Source: Polytrichum commune
Taxonomy: Eukaryota; Streptophyta; Polytrichopsida; Polytrichales; Polytrichaceae
NCBI GenBank assembly: GCA_950295325.1
Contig: OX485808.1
Span: 37,902,527 to 37,966,526, forward strand
Direction: 5' to 3'
Length of the DNA: 64,000 nt
The notes beneath the pieces were generated by a model that did no database searches, was not told the origin of the DNA, and saw only the letters and a list, made by a program, of their open reading frames with translations. Both the position numbers and the translations under genes were made by a program. Shown piece by piece: positions 1 through 10,343 of the stretch. The first letter of the stretch is position 1. Each line of letters opens with the position of its first letter.

Positions 1-2216
1 GAGCATACTTTGACAAAATCCTATCTTTATAGTAACTGTTTCTATGAGCCTCCTGCAACGTTAGATGTCGAAGGCTAGCATTCGAGATGGCCAAGTGACC
101 AGCTGTGTTTTTTGTGTGTATTCGCAACAAATCCTTGAAAGCTGCACAAGTTCCACAACGCGAGAAGTTGTCACCGGGGCTCTTTATAACATATTGCTTG
201 TAATGTTGTCGATGTAGGCGGCTGAAGGTGGACGTAGAGATAGGCGTGTACCCTAAGTCTCCGTCCAAGTTGTTCACTTCCTGCAACAAGTTGCACCACG
301 TTGTTCCCACAGGCAGCATCTCTGTTCCTATCTTCTCACCAGTTGGAAGAGTCCGAGTCATATGGGGCATGGCGTCCGCCCTACCCTCAACCAATACTCC
401 AAGGGTGGCTCGTGCCTGCACTATATTCGCCCGTGGTTTTGTAGTTCCTGTATTTCCATGATCTCGGGATCTAATCCCCATCAAGCTTTCGGCCTTGTTC
501 CTATTGAATTGTGCCCTTGATATCATATAGATGTTCATCCATGCACGAATGCATATTGTTCTCCCTTCCACAATAACCATATCACGGCCGTTTTGCTCAT
601 GTTTCTGGATCGTTTGGAACACCGACTGGGCTATGAGCTTCCGACCATTGAATGGCAATGCGAAGTAGTGTTTCCGAATACTCATCAACAAAGGCCTTGG
701 GAATACCTGGCAACAACGCTCCGAACAACAATCCACCGCTGATAACATCCGTGCATGCTCCTCAGTGGCTCCCCAAATTTTCAACCCTGCTGGCCGAGTT
801 GCACACATCCTCGCAGTGTTGTATTGGCGTTTTCCAAGCAAGCGCCGATGACTTTGAGCTTCCCGGGTCGCATTATGATGGACCAACAATATTTCCGCCA
901 ATGTATGTCCTTCAAATTTGGTGAGTGAAAGAGGCCAACGGTGCAAAGTGTTCTCCCAATCCCGCGAAATAACATTGTCGGTTGGGTTCATGATAATAAC
1001 TCCAACATCCTCAGCCCCTAGGATGCTATTGTCAACACAATCCAACGGATTTGTGTTGCAAATCAATCCATCACACAAAGCATGGCCCTCATCATCAAAC
1101 AACACAACGGCCTTCCCCTTCAGTTCCGTCCTCGACAACCCAATGTAATGTGGAATCTGAACATCGATATCAAGGGTTGTCAACACACATTGAACACAAG
1201 CTCACGGGTGTTCACCCGTGGGGGACAACATTGACATATCAGCAGAATGTCCAAACTCATATAGCGGGTGAGCTCTACACCTCTCTTCACGCTACTCAAA
1301 AAAGTATGTGTTGCCTATCATATTCACATTGTGAGAAGTGCCCTTCTTACCAGTTCGCTTAAAGCCCCCACACCAAAACTAACATCCCTAACACTGCATT
1401 GTCAACAATTATTACTACGCATGTAGGTGTCACATTTGCTGGCTCAAGTGGTAACAAAATAGTAGCCATACAGGATAGTGCCAATATTCATGTTTAACGA
1501 ATATCATCGTCACCATATATCAAAATGAATCACGAAACTTCCAACTCGTAATTCACAACATATTTCACATACCTAACAGTGGATCTACAAAAGATCATAA
1601 TTGCATCTACAACTATTGAGTATGCCACACACATGATACACGGCCATCTTGTAACCTCACATATGTAGGGACAACTAACATACATATGATCTACTTCCAC
1701 GGGTGAACACCCGTGGGGCCTTCCATGCATCTGCATATAGGAGTCTTCCACGGGTGAACACCCGTGGGCGCCCCCCACCGGGTCCACGTCTCTCCCACGG
1801 GTGAGCACCCGTGAGCCCCCCCACCGGGTCCGCGTCTCTCCCACGGGTGAACACCCGTGGGGGCCCCCCAACCGAGTCCGAGTCTCTCCCACGGGTGAAC
1901 ACCCGTGGGGCCCCCACTGGGTCCGAGTCTCTACCACGGGTGAACACCTGTGGGGCCCCAACCGGGTCCGAGTCTCTCCCACGGGTGAACACCCGTGGGG
2001 CCCCCACCGGGTCCGAGTCTCTCCCACGGGTGAACACCTGTGGGGCCCCAACCGGGTCCGAGTCTCTCCCACGGGTGAACACCCGTGGACTACTATGCCG
2101 TACAGTTTGGGGGTGTACGGACATGGGGTTGCCACGGGTGCACCCGTGGCAGAGTGGGAAAGCGAGTATGGTAGAACTCAGCTCACCTCTTCCACCATGT
2201 GAGGCACACTCTCCAT
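1..2216 (-). CDS. Gene 1: transposase-like protein, 3' end outside window
   Basis: On the minus strand an open frame runs without a stop from 1156 to base 1 (385 codons) and leaves the window, so it is incomplete here. The model joins exon 2216-2187 (ATG in an AACCATGG context, 10 codons, donor GTGAGC) to the exon starting at 1156 (acceptor TTCAG); both junctions are phase 0. The 1030-nt intron holds the palindrome array. Near residue 343 there is a CxxC pair (SRCGTC), followed by a His/Arg/Tyr-rich helix ending in HRNSYYKD. This CxxC plus helix arrangement resembles transposase-like proteins (DUF7869 type) that I recall from mosses and algae, in which an acidic catalytic block follows; that block would lie outside the window. 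The family assignment is tentative. The open frame, promoter and splice sites argue for a real gene. Additional small exons inside the array cannot be excluded. Confidence 0.55.
1201..1222. repeat. Single palindrome copy near the gene 1 acceptor
   Basis: A copy with centre TT on the plus strand, opposite to the main array, lies about 45 nt from the acceptor of the long exon. The gene-1 frame read past the acceptor hits a stop inside this palindrome, which supports its being intronic. Confidence 0.8.
1694..2149. repeat. Palindrome array 1, in intron 1 of gene 1
   Basis: Ten copies of a 22-bp near-palindrome lie at about 1697, 1748, 1794, 1840, 1888, 1934, 1978, 2023, 2068 and 2132 (the last shortened). 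On the plus strand the centre is AA, so the gene-1 sense strand reads TT. The spacers are also repeated, a GC-rich segment containing GGGTCCGAGTCTCT, giving a period of about 45 bp. Copies at 1794, 1934 and 2023 carry single changes in one arm. An eleventh copy stands alone at 1201-1222, close to the acceptor. Spacer repetition suggests local tandem amplification of a palindrome-plus-spacer unit. Confidence 0.9.
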
Positions 2217-2293
2217 GGTTGCTCCTCAAGGGTGAAGGGTGAAGGGTGGTGGACTCAAATGAGGAAAAAGGAATGACCCTCCAAATGGTGGCC

Positions 2294-2301
2294 TTTATAT
2301 A
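2294..2301 (-). promoter_or_regulatory. TATA box of gene 1
   Basis: The minus strand reads TATATAAA, 78 bases upstream of the proposed ATG at 2216. A start of transcription about 30 bases downstream would give a 5' leader of roughly 45-50 nt. The leader includes short tandem CACCCTT units (about 2225-2245). Confidence 0.6.
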
Positions 2302-4140
2302 GGTCGTGAGCATGGCCTCCAATTTCACATGAGGAAGTACATTGCATTCCCTCCAATCTCGTAAGTACTTAGACGTCATTCCCTCCAATTCCAAACGCCA
2401 TGAGCTAATCACGTACTAACCTTCCTCATATTGAATAATGATGACCTTCGGTAGTGGGCTAAGACCTCGTATGTACATGGAGTGAAAATTTGGTACAAGG
2501 CGAAGGAGAGTCTTCGCGGTACCAATGATCATTGTGTAAGCTTTGCATACACCTCATACCACTACCGAGCATACTCATGCCAACATTACAATATAGTTGA
2601 TTACAATCACAAGAATCGTTTGTAACTAACCTACGACGAGGAGAAATTGGTAGAGTTGCATAATTCTTCCGTTGACGCATGACAATTAAGGGGTTAATAT
2701 CCCAGCAAGTGTAACACACTTTTTTGTTAATCCAAATTCTAAACTTACATAATGTCACCTTTTGGGAAAAAAAATTGAAAGTTATACTCCCACATAAAAT
2801 AGTGGTTGTTTGCACATATATATATACATGACTCCTTTACACATTGAGGTCCCCCTTGAGTTGAGGTGATCCAAAGTGATGTGAGAGGTTCGTCATCAAT
2901 GAGAAGCGTGTTTTTTTTTTGAATTAAATCTTCAACATTCCTTTTAGAGATATGAACCACCTAAGATATAAGACCATGCCATGGGCCAAGGAATAAATGC
3001 ACATTAACTTCTACTTGATATTGTGATATGATCTTGTCTTTTTCTCACGGTGTTTTTTAGTCGACCACCAATTATAACATAATAATGTCGCAAGCATAAT
3101 AATGTCACTTACCTAGTTATAATGAGAAATTACCTATTATTCCATACCCCACAATACTTTAAAGATGTCCAATACTTACAATATTGTGATAGTATGTTGT
3201 GAAATATTTTGTGACTTACAATGAGCGATGCAATATTTTGTGACTTATAATGAGTGATGGAGTAGTTTGCAAAATAATGTCAATCCCGCAGCCCCCATTA
3301 TGATTCTAAATAATGTTATGAAATGAATCATTTATAGGCCTAGTGGGTATAATATCACAAAATATCAATCATTGTTATGATAGTTATGTAATGTCCTTGT
3401 TTCTCTCATATTATGTGCTACATTATACTATTGCAATGGTGCAAGCATAGTAAAGTGGACCAAGAAAGTGCTCCGGTATATGAATGCCATGATTTTCTTG
3501 GTCAAACCCCTATAAGTAGTAGCAAAATGTTGTTTAAAATATATATAAAAACATTATCCAAACGATTTTGAGTTTGGAGATTATTGAACTACTATTTAAA
3601 ATTGGGGTTAAATACATTTGAGTAACCTTTAAGTAACCTTTCCAGAATGTCGAGCTCCAATCCATGGGTATGACTTGTGGACTTGCCATAAATATTTTTG
3701 AAATCACCTTTAAGGAGAATATAATGGCGTAATTTTGGACCGTGTAGCCATAGATGTTGGAGGCATGTGGGATTTGTTGTTGGCAATGTTCAAATTTAGT
3801 ACTTTGGTACTTAGGTTGTCAATCCATGCCTACAACCGACCCTACAATGACAATCATATTTTGAGAGTTTGTGATTGACTATGCTAGGTTATAATAAGAA
3901 TCTATGTGATAGCATGGTTATACTTACGTGAATACCGGTCCCTTAGATGTGCACTTTCTAAAGGACATTCGAGGCCGTAAATATGCAAGTCAACCAATAC
4001 ATTAACTGTACAACCACACTTGAAAGGTCAAGTATGAAGTTGAGTTTAGGCACATGGAATGGGATTGAGATATATGTTGGAGTAGGCAATATCAATCAAG
4101 TCAAGTGATAGGGTATTTCAAATTCGTGGGATCTCGCAAA
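2302..4140. other. Gene-free AT-rich stretch with dispersed repeats
   Basis: No convincing coding region was seen. Segment 2730-2860 resembles 24590-24710 (same order of an ACATAATG block, an A-run, a CTCCCACATAAAATAGTGGTTG-like block and a pyrimidine run). Segment 3437-3545 matches 23877-23975 over about 100 bp (both contain TAAAGTGGACCAA). These look like remnants of a dispersed repeat family. Confidence 0.55.
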
Positions 4141-4144
4141 CAAT

Positions 4145-4170
4145 GGGTTTAGGGTTTAGGGTTTAGGGTT
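4145..4170 (+). repeat. Short interstitial TTTAGGG repeats
   Basis: About three and a half units of the plant-type telomere heptamer TTTAGGG occur in ordinary AT-rich flanks. The tract is too short and too embedded to be a chromosome end; it is an interstitial telomere-like tract. Confidence 0.85.
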
Positions 4171-4654
4171 ATTTCTTTCCTTATCATTAGTCTAATTTGG
4201 GTCATCATCATAAGTTTGCTCTTCATTCTCTTCTTCTGAGTGATATGTTGGAGTTACTACACTAAATATTTTAGTTAGTGTCGTATGGTATTTTATGTCA
4301 TTCTAGCAACATTTCTAGTGACATTTATTGTAATCAAGGTTACAAATATTTGTCATCCCAACTTACTTTTAGTTCTTCCAAATGCCAATGAATCCAACAA
4401 AGTTTGGTATATTTTGCATCCGTACATTTTTGCAATGAAATGTAGTCATGGATGATTAAAATTTGGATCATAATCACAATGTCGACAATGTTGTAAATTT
4501 GTGATGCCCAATGTTTTTTTTTGAAGGAATGACAAATAATCTTAGGTTTGGATTTATTGTTGATGACACTAAACGGGCAGTTGACAATTAGTATTGAGCA
4601 ACACAAATAGAGTTGATGACTCTAACTACAATTATGTTTATTGTGTTGTGGAGG

Positions 4655-6419
4655 TACATTACATGGATGATGCTCCCGTCTAGGTAGTAACATGACATAG
4701 AAGGATGGAATATATGTGGGAGTATTTGGATGTATTGAGGGCCCAGTGGAGGGGTGGCAAGTGGGTGTGGGTTGACTTCTTTGGTGGATTGCATTAATGG
4801 CAATACTTATGATATCAGGGAAAGAATGTGACAACAAGGAATAAGATTTGAATTGAGAACATCCACACTCTAGGGTTTCAAGATGTTTCATCGCATTCAA
4901 GTATGCCTACCTAGACCATTTTGATATGAGTTCTTAATTGGGTTCTTGATATGAACACCCGCTTCAACGTATTTGCATCTTACAACATTCTCCAATATCG
5001 ATGACACATGGAGGATGGAGCCGGCTAGGTAGGAACATGACATAGAAGGATGAAATATATGTGGGAGTATTTGGACATATTAAGGGCCCAGTGGAACTTT
5101 GGCCCGTGGGTGCATAGTTCCCAACCCAGGGGGTGTACTATGACAGACATGTACGATAATATGCCAATGCATAGAAGGCTCAAGGGGTGGACGCTCCATA
5201 CCACGTAGGAACATATTAAAGTGTAAGAAGGGGTGTCACTTGCCTCATACTAGCACAAAATATACATAAGTGTTAGTTTCATCGTATTCAAGTCTTCATT
5301 CATTATTGTCATATGGTGGTAGTCCTCAAGTTCCTAGAACACTCTAAATTGAGAATTTCGCATGTCTCAAATTCATATATGGACCACAACAACATGGTCT
5401 AATGCTTGGGTCTTCCTACCTAAACCACTTTGAACCCGTGTTCTTAATTGGGTTCTTGATATGTCACACGGAGGATGGAGCCGGCTAGGTGGGAACATGA
5501 CATGGAAGGATGAAATATGTGTGGGAGTATCTGGACATATTAAGGGCCCAGTGGAACTTTGGCCCGTGGGTGAATAGTTCCCATCCCAGGGGGTTTACTA
5601 TGACAGACATGTGCGATTATATGCCAATGCATAGAAGGCTCAAGGGGTGGACGCTCCATACCACGTAGGAACATATTAAATTGTAAGAAGGGGTGTCACT
5701 TGACTCATACTCATACAAAATATACACAAGTGAGAGTTATTAATTTTTCTAGTGTGTATAACTACAAAGGATACAAAGAATTTTGAAATAAATGTAGATG
5801 TACACAAGGGGACCCTAAGGTTTCGGAGTTAACTTAACAATGTATGTGTTAGTTTCATCGTATTCAAGTCTTCATTCATTATTGTCATATGGTGGTAGTC
5901 CTCAAGTTCCTAGAACACTCTAAGTTCTTAGGTTTTGCTCCTTAGACTGTGTCTTGGGCGTTGCGATTTTGTCATCGCCGGATTGATGCAACTCTTGATG
6001 AGTATATTTGTATGTTAACAAATTATGTTAATGACTATATGTAAATGCAACTTTTTATTTATACATATTTTTGAGATTGTGTGTGTATTGCCTAATTTTA
6101 CAAAAAGAGCTACTATATAAGAGGTTTTAAGAATATGCTGAGAACGTATGTGATTCCTGCTTGTCACAAAAGGTGCATTCCCTAGGGTTTGCAATTTCTT
6201 AAGCACCTCTCAAAGGTCATTCGTTAATTTGAGACTTTCGCATGTCTCAAATTCATATATGGACCACAACAACATGGTCTAATGCTTGGGTCTTCCTACC
6301 TAAACCACTTTGAACCCGTGTTCTTAATTGGAGCCTTGATATGTCACACGGAGGATGCCGCCGGCTAGGTAGGAACATGACATGGAAGGATGAAATATAT
6401 GTGGGAGTATCTAGACATA
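4655..6419. repeat. Repeated unit family, three main copies plus a partial one
   Basis: A unit of about 300-330 bp containing GGAACATGACAT, GGGCCCAGTGG, a CCCAGGGGGT block and CACGTAGGAACATATTAA occurs near 4905-5250 and 5395-5710. It begins again at 6235, where the transposon at 6424-10339 interrupts it; the rest resumes at 10344. A diverged partial copy is at about 4655-4745. A block of 5836-5925 duplicates 5275-5345, and a block at 5998-6062 recurs at 11801-11866. No coding potential was recognised. The uninterrupted copies provide the empty-site sequence for the insertion. Confidence 0.8.
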
Positions 6420-6439
6420 TTAACCCTTAAAAGAGGTTG
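6420..6439 (+). repeat. Left target duplication and left inverted repeat
   Basis: TTAA followed by CCCTTAAAAGAGGTTG; the partner is at 10324-10343. Confidence 0.9.
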
Positions 6440-7400
6440 CCCCGTTATTGTGGGGGCAAGTAGACGCCCTGTATTTCGCGCACTGGTGCATTTGGGTGCG
6501 GATATAGACCGATTCCCTGCACCGAATTTTATGCAATTTTGTTGGCTTGTGGGCCCCGAAGTGTAGCAGACTTCGGCGAAAGATTCCCACGAAATTGGTC
6601 GTGCAGAGAATTATTTGTGAATTTCTAAGTGCCCGCTGGTGCGGTGGGGTCTGGAAATGGAATACGTATCCATACTGTGTGTATACGGCTTGGGGTGGGG
6701 GTGCGCTGATACGGCGGGTGCAAGCGTGGGTGCGTCCTCTGTGTGCGATGTGGAGTGCGACAGGCAGTCACCCGGTCACTTTGGTAACCGGGGAAACCTG
6801 TTTTAGCCTGCAACCACCTTCTGAGGTGACCTCATGGGCAAGGAGTGTGTGCCACATGGACGAATGGGGCGCATCCTCTGAAGTGTGGCAGGACATGGGC
6901 CCCTGTCCCACGACAGGGGCATCCCAACCGTAACTCACAGGCTCCCCGCTGCGGCACGGTGTGTTCCGCTGCGAGGAGTGTGCAAATCCGAGTTCCGAAA
7001 TTACGGCAATTCTAGTCAGATGTGCGGCATGGAACTGTACACATATATAGCAACAATTGCAATTACTTGTCCAAAAATGTTCATACATTCAAAAGCCCGC
7101 ATACTGTGCGGAAATGTCCAAAATGTGTCTGCGGGATTGGAGCTCTCAACAACACTCCCACCCAATCCCTATACGAAACCCACCCCCCTGAGAACTATGT
7201 ACATGATCCACATGATTGTGAAACCAGGTTAGCTACAAGTCGGGGAACTAAGTGCGGTCTATGGAAGGAAGGAAATCGACGCTCTGTTCGGGAGTGTAGA
7301 AACGGCGGCAACTATCTGTGACGTCCCTCTGGTATGCAAATCGCGCTCGTTGTCTCCACGCCATGCCTATCCCTGTTATCGGCAACGAGGACCGTCCGCC
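6440..7400. other. Left interior of the TTAA element, no gene recognised
   Basis: This GC-richer stretch contains short inverted repeats such as CCGAAGT...ACTTCGG near 6557-6578. Several overlapping open frames exist on both strands, but none has recognisable motifs or a convincing start. It is downstream of the B3 exon on the minus strand and could hold its 3' part or untranslated region. Confidence 0.4.
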
Positions 7401-7420
7401 GTTCACACCCTCCTCACCTC

Positions 7421-8099
7421 GAAGGCCAGCGGACCAACCTGCGTGAATTGTACCGTGTCGCCGAGCTTCAATCCGTTGGCGGTGCAGAATCGTGCCCAGC
7501 CCTTCGTGAACGAGAAAATCGTCTGCTTGCCAGCAGTATGCGTGGCTGTCTTCACGGAGCATTGCATCGTCGGGCCGTGTAGGGTGTAAAACACACCATC
7601 GAACCCTGCCGCTCCGTGAGTGCGCCAGAACGCTGTTGGTACATCCTGCGGAAACAGCAAACGATTGAGTCCAGTAATCTTGCGGATGTCCAATCGTGCT
7701 TCTCCACGACTCAGCACCGAAGCTGCATGCTGGAAATACCCTGAACTTCCATACTGTGTGTGCAGATAGAGGAACCAAATAGTACTGTAAATGTGGTAGG
7801 GTTTGCACTCACAATTCTGCTGGAGTCAAAATTCTTCAAGTGCGTCTTCCGAATTGTTTTGCAAAATTGGGGTCGATCGTCACTCTGGACATCGGGGAGC
7901 ACCTTCGAGTGTCTCCTGTGACCATCGTCATCCTCGGCAGGCTCGCGCTCACAACCACCCAGCAGCCCGAATTCGACGTCGACCTCCTGTGCCTCCTCGA
8001 AGTCTTCGGCAGCGCATCGTTGGTGGTGTGCGACCACCAGACGTCGGTCGTCCACGACCTCGAATGTCAGAAACGCTCCGAGGCCAAGATTCTGCAGAG
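7421..8099 (-). CDS. B3-type DNA-binding domain protein (transposon cargo, partial model)
   Basis: Two minus-strand exons splice in phase 0. The upstream exon ends at 7812 before a GTGAGTGC donor. The downstream exon starts at 7733 after a TTTCCAG acceptor and runs to about 7421, where GTGAGG could be the next donor. The second exon contains most of a B3 fold: a hydrophobic strand with ITGLNRLLFPQDVP, then FSFTKGWARFCTANGLKLGD, then TVQFTQVGPLAFEV. The GW-x-x-F, Lx-x-GD and final F-x-V are the usual B3 signatures. The upstream exon has an acidic stretch (EDFEEAQEVDVEF) and a segment LTFEVVDDRRLVV that may be the tail of another B3 unit. B3 proteins are plant transcription regulators that bind DNA. 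No ATG was fixed; the frame enters the minisatellite upstream. It could be a decaying captured host gene. Confidence 0.5.
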
Positions 8100-8275
8100 T
8101 GGATGTGCAGAGTGGATGTGCAGGAGTGGATGTGCAGATTCTGCAGAGTGGATGTGCAGAGTGGATGTGCAGAGATGTGCAGAGTGGATGTGCAGATGTG
8201 CAGATGTGCAGAGTGGATGTGCAGAGATGGCCAAGATTCTGCAGAGTGGATGTGCAGAGTGGATGTGCAGGAAGG
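8095..8275. repeat. Minisatellite GTGGATGTGCAGA
   Basis: About 13 imperfect 11-13 bp units (GTGGATGTGCAGA and shorter GATGTGCA forms) are interspersed with ATTCTGCAGA. Long low-complexity frames on both strands here come from the repeat and are not genes. A lone unit reappears at 8758-8775. Confidence 0.85.
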
Positions 8276-8995
8276 TTCCAGATGTTTCAGCCGACATTCA
8301 GGTTCACTGAAATACAATGTTGGAGGTACACTAATCCAAACCCTGAACTGCTCCACAATGTCTATTTGAAGGCCTCTAAAATGGCCAAAAGACCCTTTGT
8401 GGTCATCAAGACCAAGAAGTATGTGCGGCATCAATGAAAAAAAACCCTCAAGGGAACACCTAATACCCCGGGAGGAATCAGCATAGTAAACATCCAAAAC
8501 CGTGAAGGGGTTAATAATGCAGATGTGTCTTGGCGGCGATAGATTTTCAGATGTGTCCTGCTGGCTCAAAAAACTCAGAGCCAGTATGGAAAAATCATGC
8601 CGCGGCACAAATTGAGGACACCGGCTCTCACTAAACTGCTATCCCTTACACAAACCTGTGTCACCTAAACATCTGGTCTAGGTTGAAATCACCACAGGAG
8701 CATAAAGACCAGAGCGTAAAGGCAGTTTTTATAAACATGCGGTTGCCAATCGATCCAGCAGAGTGGATGTGCAGGTCGCTCTTGGAAGTCCCAGCCAACA
8801 TTCAGGTTCACTGAAACACAATGTTTATCGGCACACTAATCCAAACCCTGAACTGCTCCACGATGTCTTTTTGCAAGTGATTTCCCAAATGGCCGAAAGA
8901 CCCTTTGTGGTCATCAACACCAGGAAGCATGTGCGGCATCAACGGGAAAAAAACCCTCAAGGGAACACCTAATACCCCGGGAGGAATCACAACAT
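8276..8995. repeat. Direct duplication of about 200 bp inside the TTAA element
   Basis: Segment 8276-8475 is repeated at about 8776-8988 in the same orientation. Shared landmarks include ACATTCAGGTTCACTGAAA, CCAAACCCTGAACTGCTCCA, AGACCCTTTGTGGTCATCAA and GAACACCTAATACCCCGGGA. Both copies are preceded by the GTGGATGTGCAGG unit. Small insertions and deletions shift the reading frame between copies, so coding function is doubtful. Confidence 0.8.
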
Positions 8996-9212
8996 GTGAC
9001 AAAGAACCACAGAGTACTCCACAAAGATCCGGCCACATCCCCTTGTAAATGTGGATCCTTTAATTCGAATTCTCGGCAACATCCGTTGGCAATGTAGGCC
9101 AATAGGGTCGCTCACACCGAGCGAGAATGCACATCGAAATACTATAAGCGAACAGTTACTCAACGTCGAGACCCGCTAGCCTAACACCAGCAAATTATTG
9201 CAACAACAAACC

Positions 9213-9824
9213 CTAAGCAACCACGCACAAATTGGGAGACGGGGCATGGTGTGTCCAAGTGCAGGAAGACGAACCTGCGGAGTGATGATGGGCGTCGATG
9301 GCGCGCGATCCCGCATTTGCACCGGCTGTGACCCTCCCCGGGCCATCCGCGCGAGGCGCTTCATGCCTCACACCCAGCGTGGGGAAAACGTGCCCACGTA
9401 GAAGGCTAGTCACAATTTCGGGGAACCTCCGGCGCTCACACCAACCCAAAATCCGCGCCGCGTGCCTGTACCAGAGATAGCGGCACCGCTCTTGCACTCC
9501 AAATTGTCCTCTCCGATTCCAGCTGCTGGGGCGTGGCTGCGCAAGGAGTGAGGATGCATCCAGGAGCTGCACCGCCCGTGCCGCGCCGACCTCAGAAACC
9601 CCTTGCCTGTTGAACCAATTTCGCAATTCAGACTCCAACAAAATGCGCTCTGCGCTCGCCGAGTCGCTGCCCCTCTCCATGTATACGCGCCAGAGCGCGG
9701 TGTGCCTTCCTTGGATATGCAAGCACGGATCCGCAAACGAGTTTGAAAATGGGTGAAGGACAATCCGCCCAAAACAAAACCTGTTGTTGCGAATCCGGGA
9801 CACCATTTTCCCCCTCAAGGCCAA
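9213..9824 (-). CDS. Hypothetical frame in the right part of the TTAA element
   Basis: A 200-codon minus-strand frame in GC-rich DNA, with two overlapping alternative frames of more than 80 codons. Its middle (RILLESELRNWFNRQG, then AARAVQLLDASSLLAQ) looks like amphipathic helices and may be genuine coding sequence; the C-terminal part is Arg/Ala/Gly-rich and probably not. The nominal first codon is not ATG, so if real it is an internal exon or begins at an ATG inside. I recognise no family. It lies upstream of the B3 exons on the same strand and could be part of that gene. Confidence 0.25.
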   Translation of the reverse strand: MALRGKMVSRIRNNRFCFGRIVLHPFSNSFADPCLHIQGRHTALWRVYMERGSDSASAERILLESELRNWFNRQGVSEVGAARAVQLLDASSLLAQPRPSSWNRRGQFGVQERCRYLWYRHAARILGWCERRRFPEIVTSLLRGHVFPTLGVRHEAPRADGPGRVTAGANAGSRAIDAHHHSAGSSSCTWTHHAPSPNLCVVA

Positions 9825-10323
9825 CCCAGTACCACAGACGTGGTCGTCGCAATCGCAAGCGCCTGTCTATCATGTCCAAATCGCCGGCGCCACGACGTCC
9901 TTAGGCCACTCAACAAAAGATGATGATCTCCCTAAACCCTAAACCTGGAGTGGAGAAGGTGGAGGGCGAAGCGAAAGCGGGGGAATGCCCTCGCGATTCC
10001 TTTGCCACACGAGCGTGTCCTCCCAACGACACTGACCGGACGAGGCGGTCACCAACGGCCATTTGAAATTACGCCGCGTCACCACGAGGACCGTCCCCGC
10101 TCAGCTTCCACGTCTACCGTATTCTGAAGGAATACGTATGCGTACACAGAAGTCACACTTATCTCGTCCCCGACATCGCCAGACAGCTCCAAAAATTAGA
10201 TGGAAAATCCCACAAGTTGCATTTAGGTATTGCCGACATATCCGTAGTTCGGAGACACGCCAGACTCGGTGAAGATAGGTCATCAGCAAGTGCCTAACCC
10301 TGACCGTAGGCCATATTGGCCTT

Positions 10324-10343
10324 CAACCTCTTTTAAGGGTTAA
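10324..10343 (-). repeat. Right inverted repeat and right target duplication
   Basis: CAACCTCTTTTAAGGG followed by TTAA, then the host sequence GGGCCCAGTGG that continues the interrupted repeat unit. Confidence 0.9.

Larger units (their letters stand above)
6424..10339. mobile_element. piggyBac-like TTAA transposon, 3916 bp, with B3 cargo
   Basis: The element starts CCCTTAAAAGAGGTTG and ends with its exact reverse complement, giving 16-bp perfect terminal inverted repeats. TTAA flanks both ends (6420-6423 and 10340-10343). The sibling repeat at about 5531-5570 reads straight through CATATTAAGGGCCC, showing an empty site with a single TTAA, so boundaries and target duplication are well supported. 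A TTAA target and CCC-starting ends are the hallmark of piggyBac; Kolobok elements also use TTAA. The interior is more GC-rich than its surroundings. I recognised no piggyBac transposase (no complete DDD domain seen), so it is probably non-autonomous. It carries a B3-domain gene, a minisatellite and an internal direct duplication. Confidence 0.85.

Noticed and set aside
1694-2149. CRISPR-like array of palindromic repeats with regular spacing
   Set aside because: The spacers are themselves repeated and not unique, the host is a plant, and there are no cas genes. It is a minisatellite built on a palindrome inside an intron.
1530-2412. Long open frames with repeated GCSPVGETRTR-type peptides on both strands over the arrays
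   Set aside because: These are translations of the palindrome repeats; both strands and several frames stay open because of the repeat, and the splice model places them in introns. The same applies to 13366-13772.
4145-4170. Chromosome end
   Set aside because: Only three to four TTTAGGG units, with ordinary sequence on both sides.
8067-8608. Long His/Ser/Cys-rich frames on both strands
   Set aside because: By-products of the GTGGATGTGCAGA minisatellite.
9213-9824. piggyBac transposase remnant
   Set aside because: The frame has no recognisable DDD spacing or C-terminal Cys-rich domain, so it was left as hypothetical.
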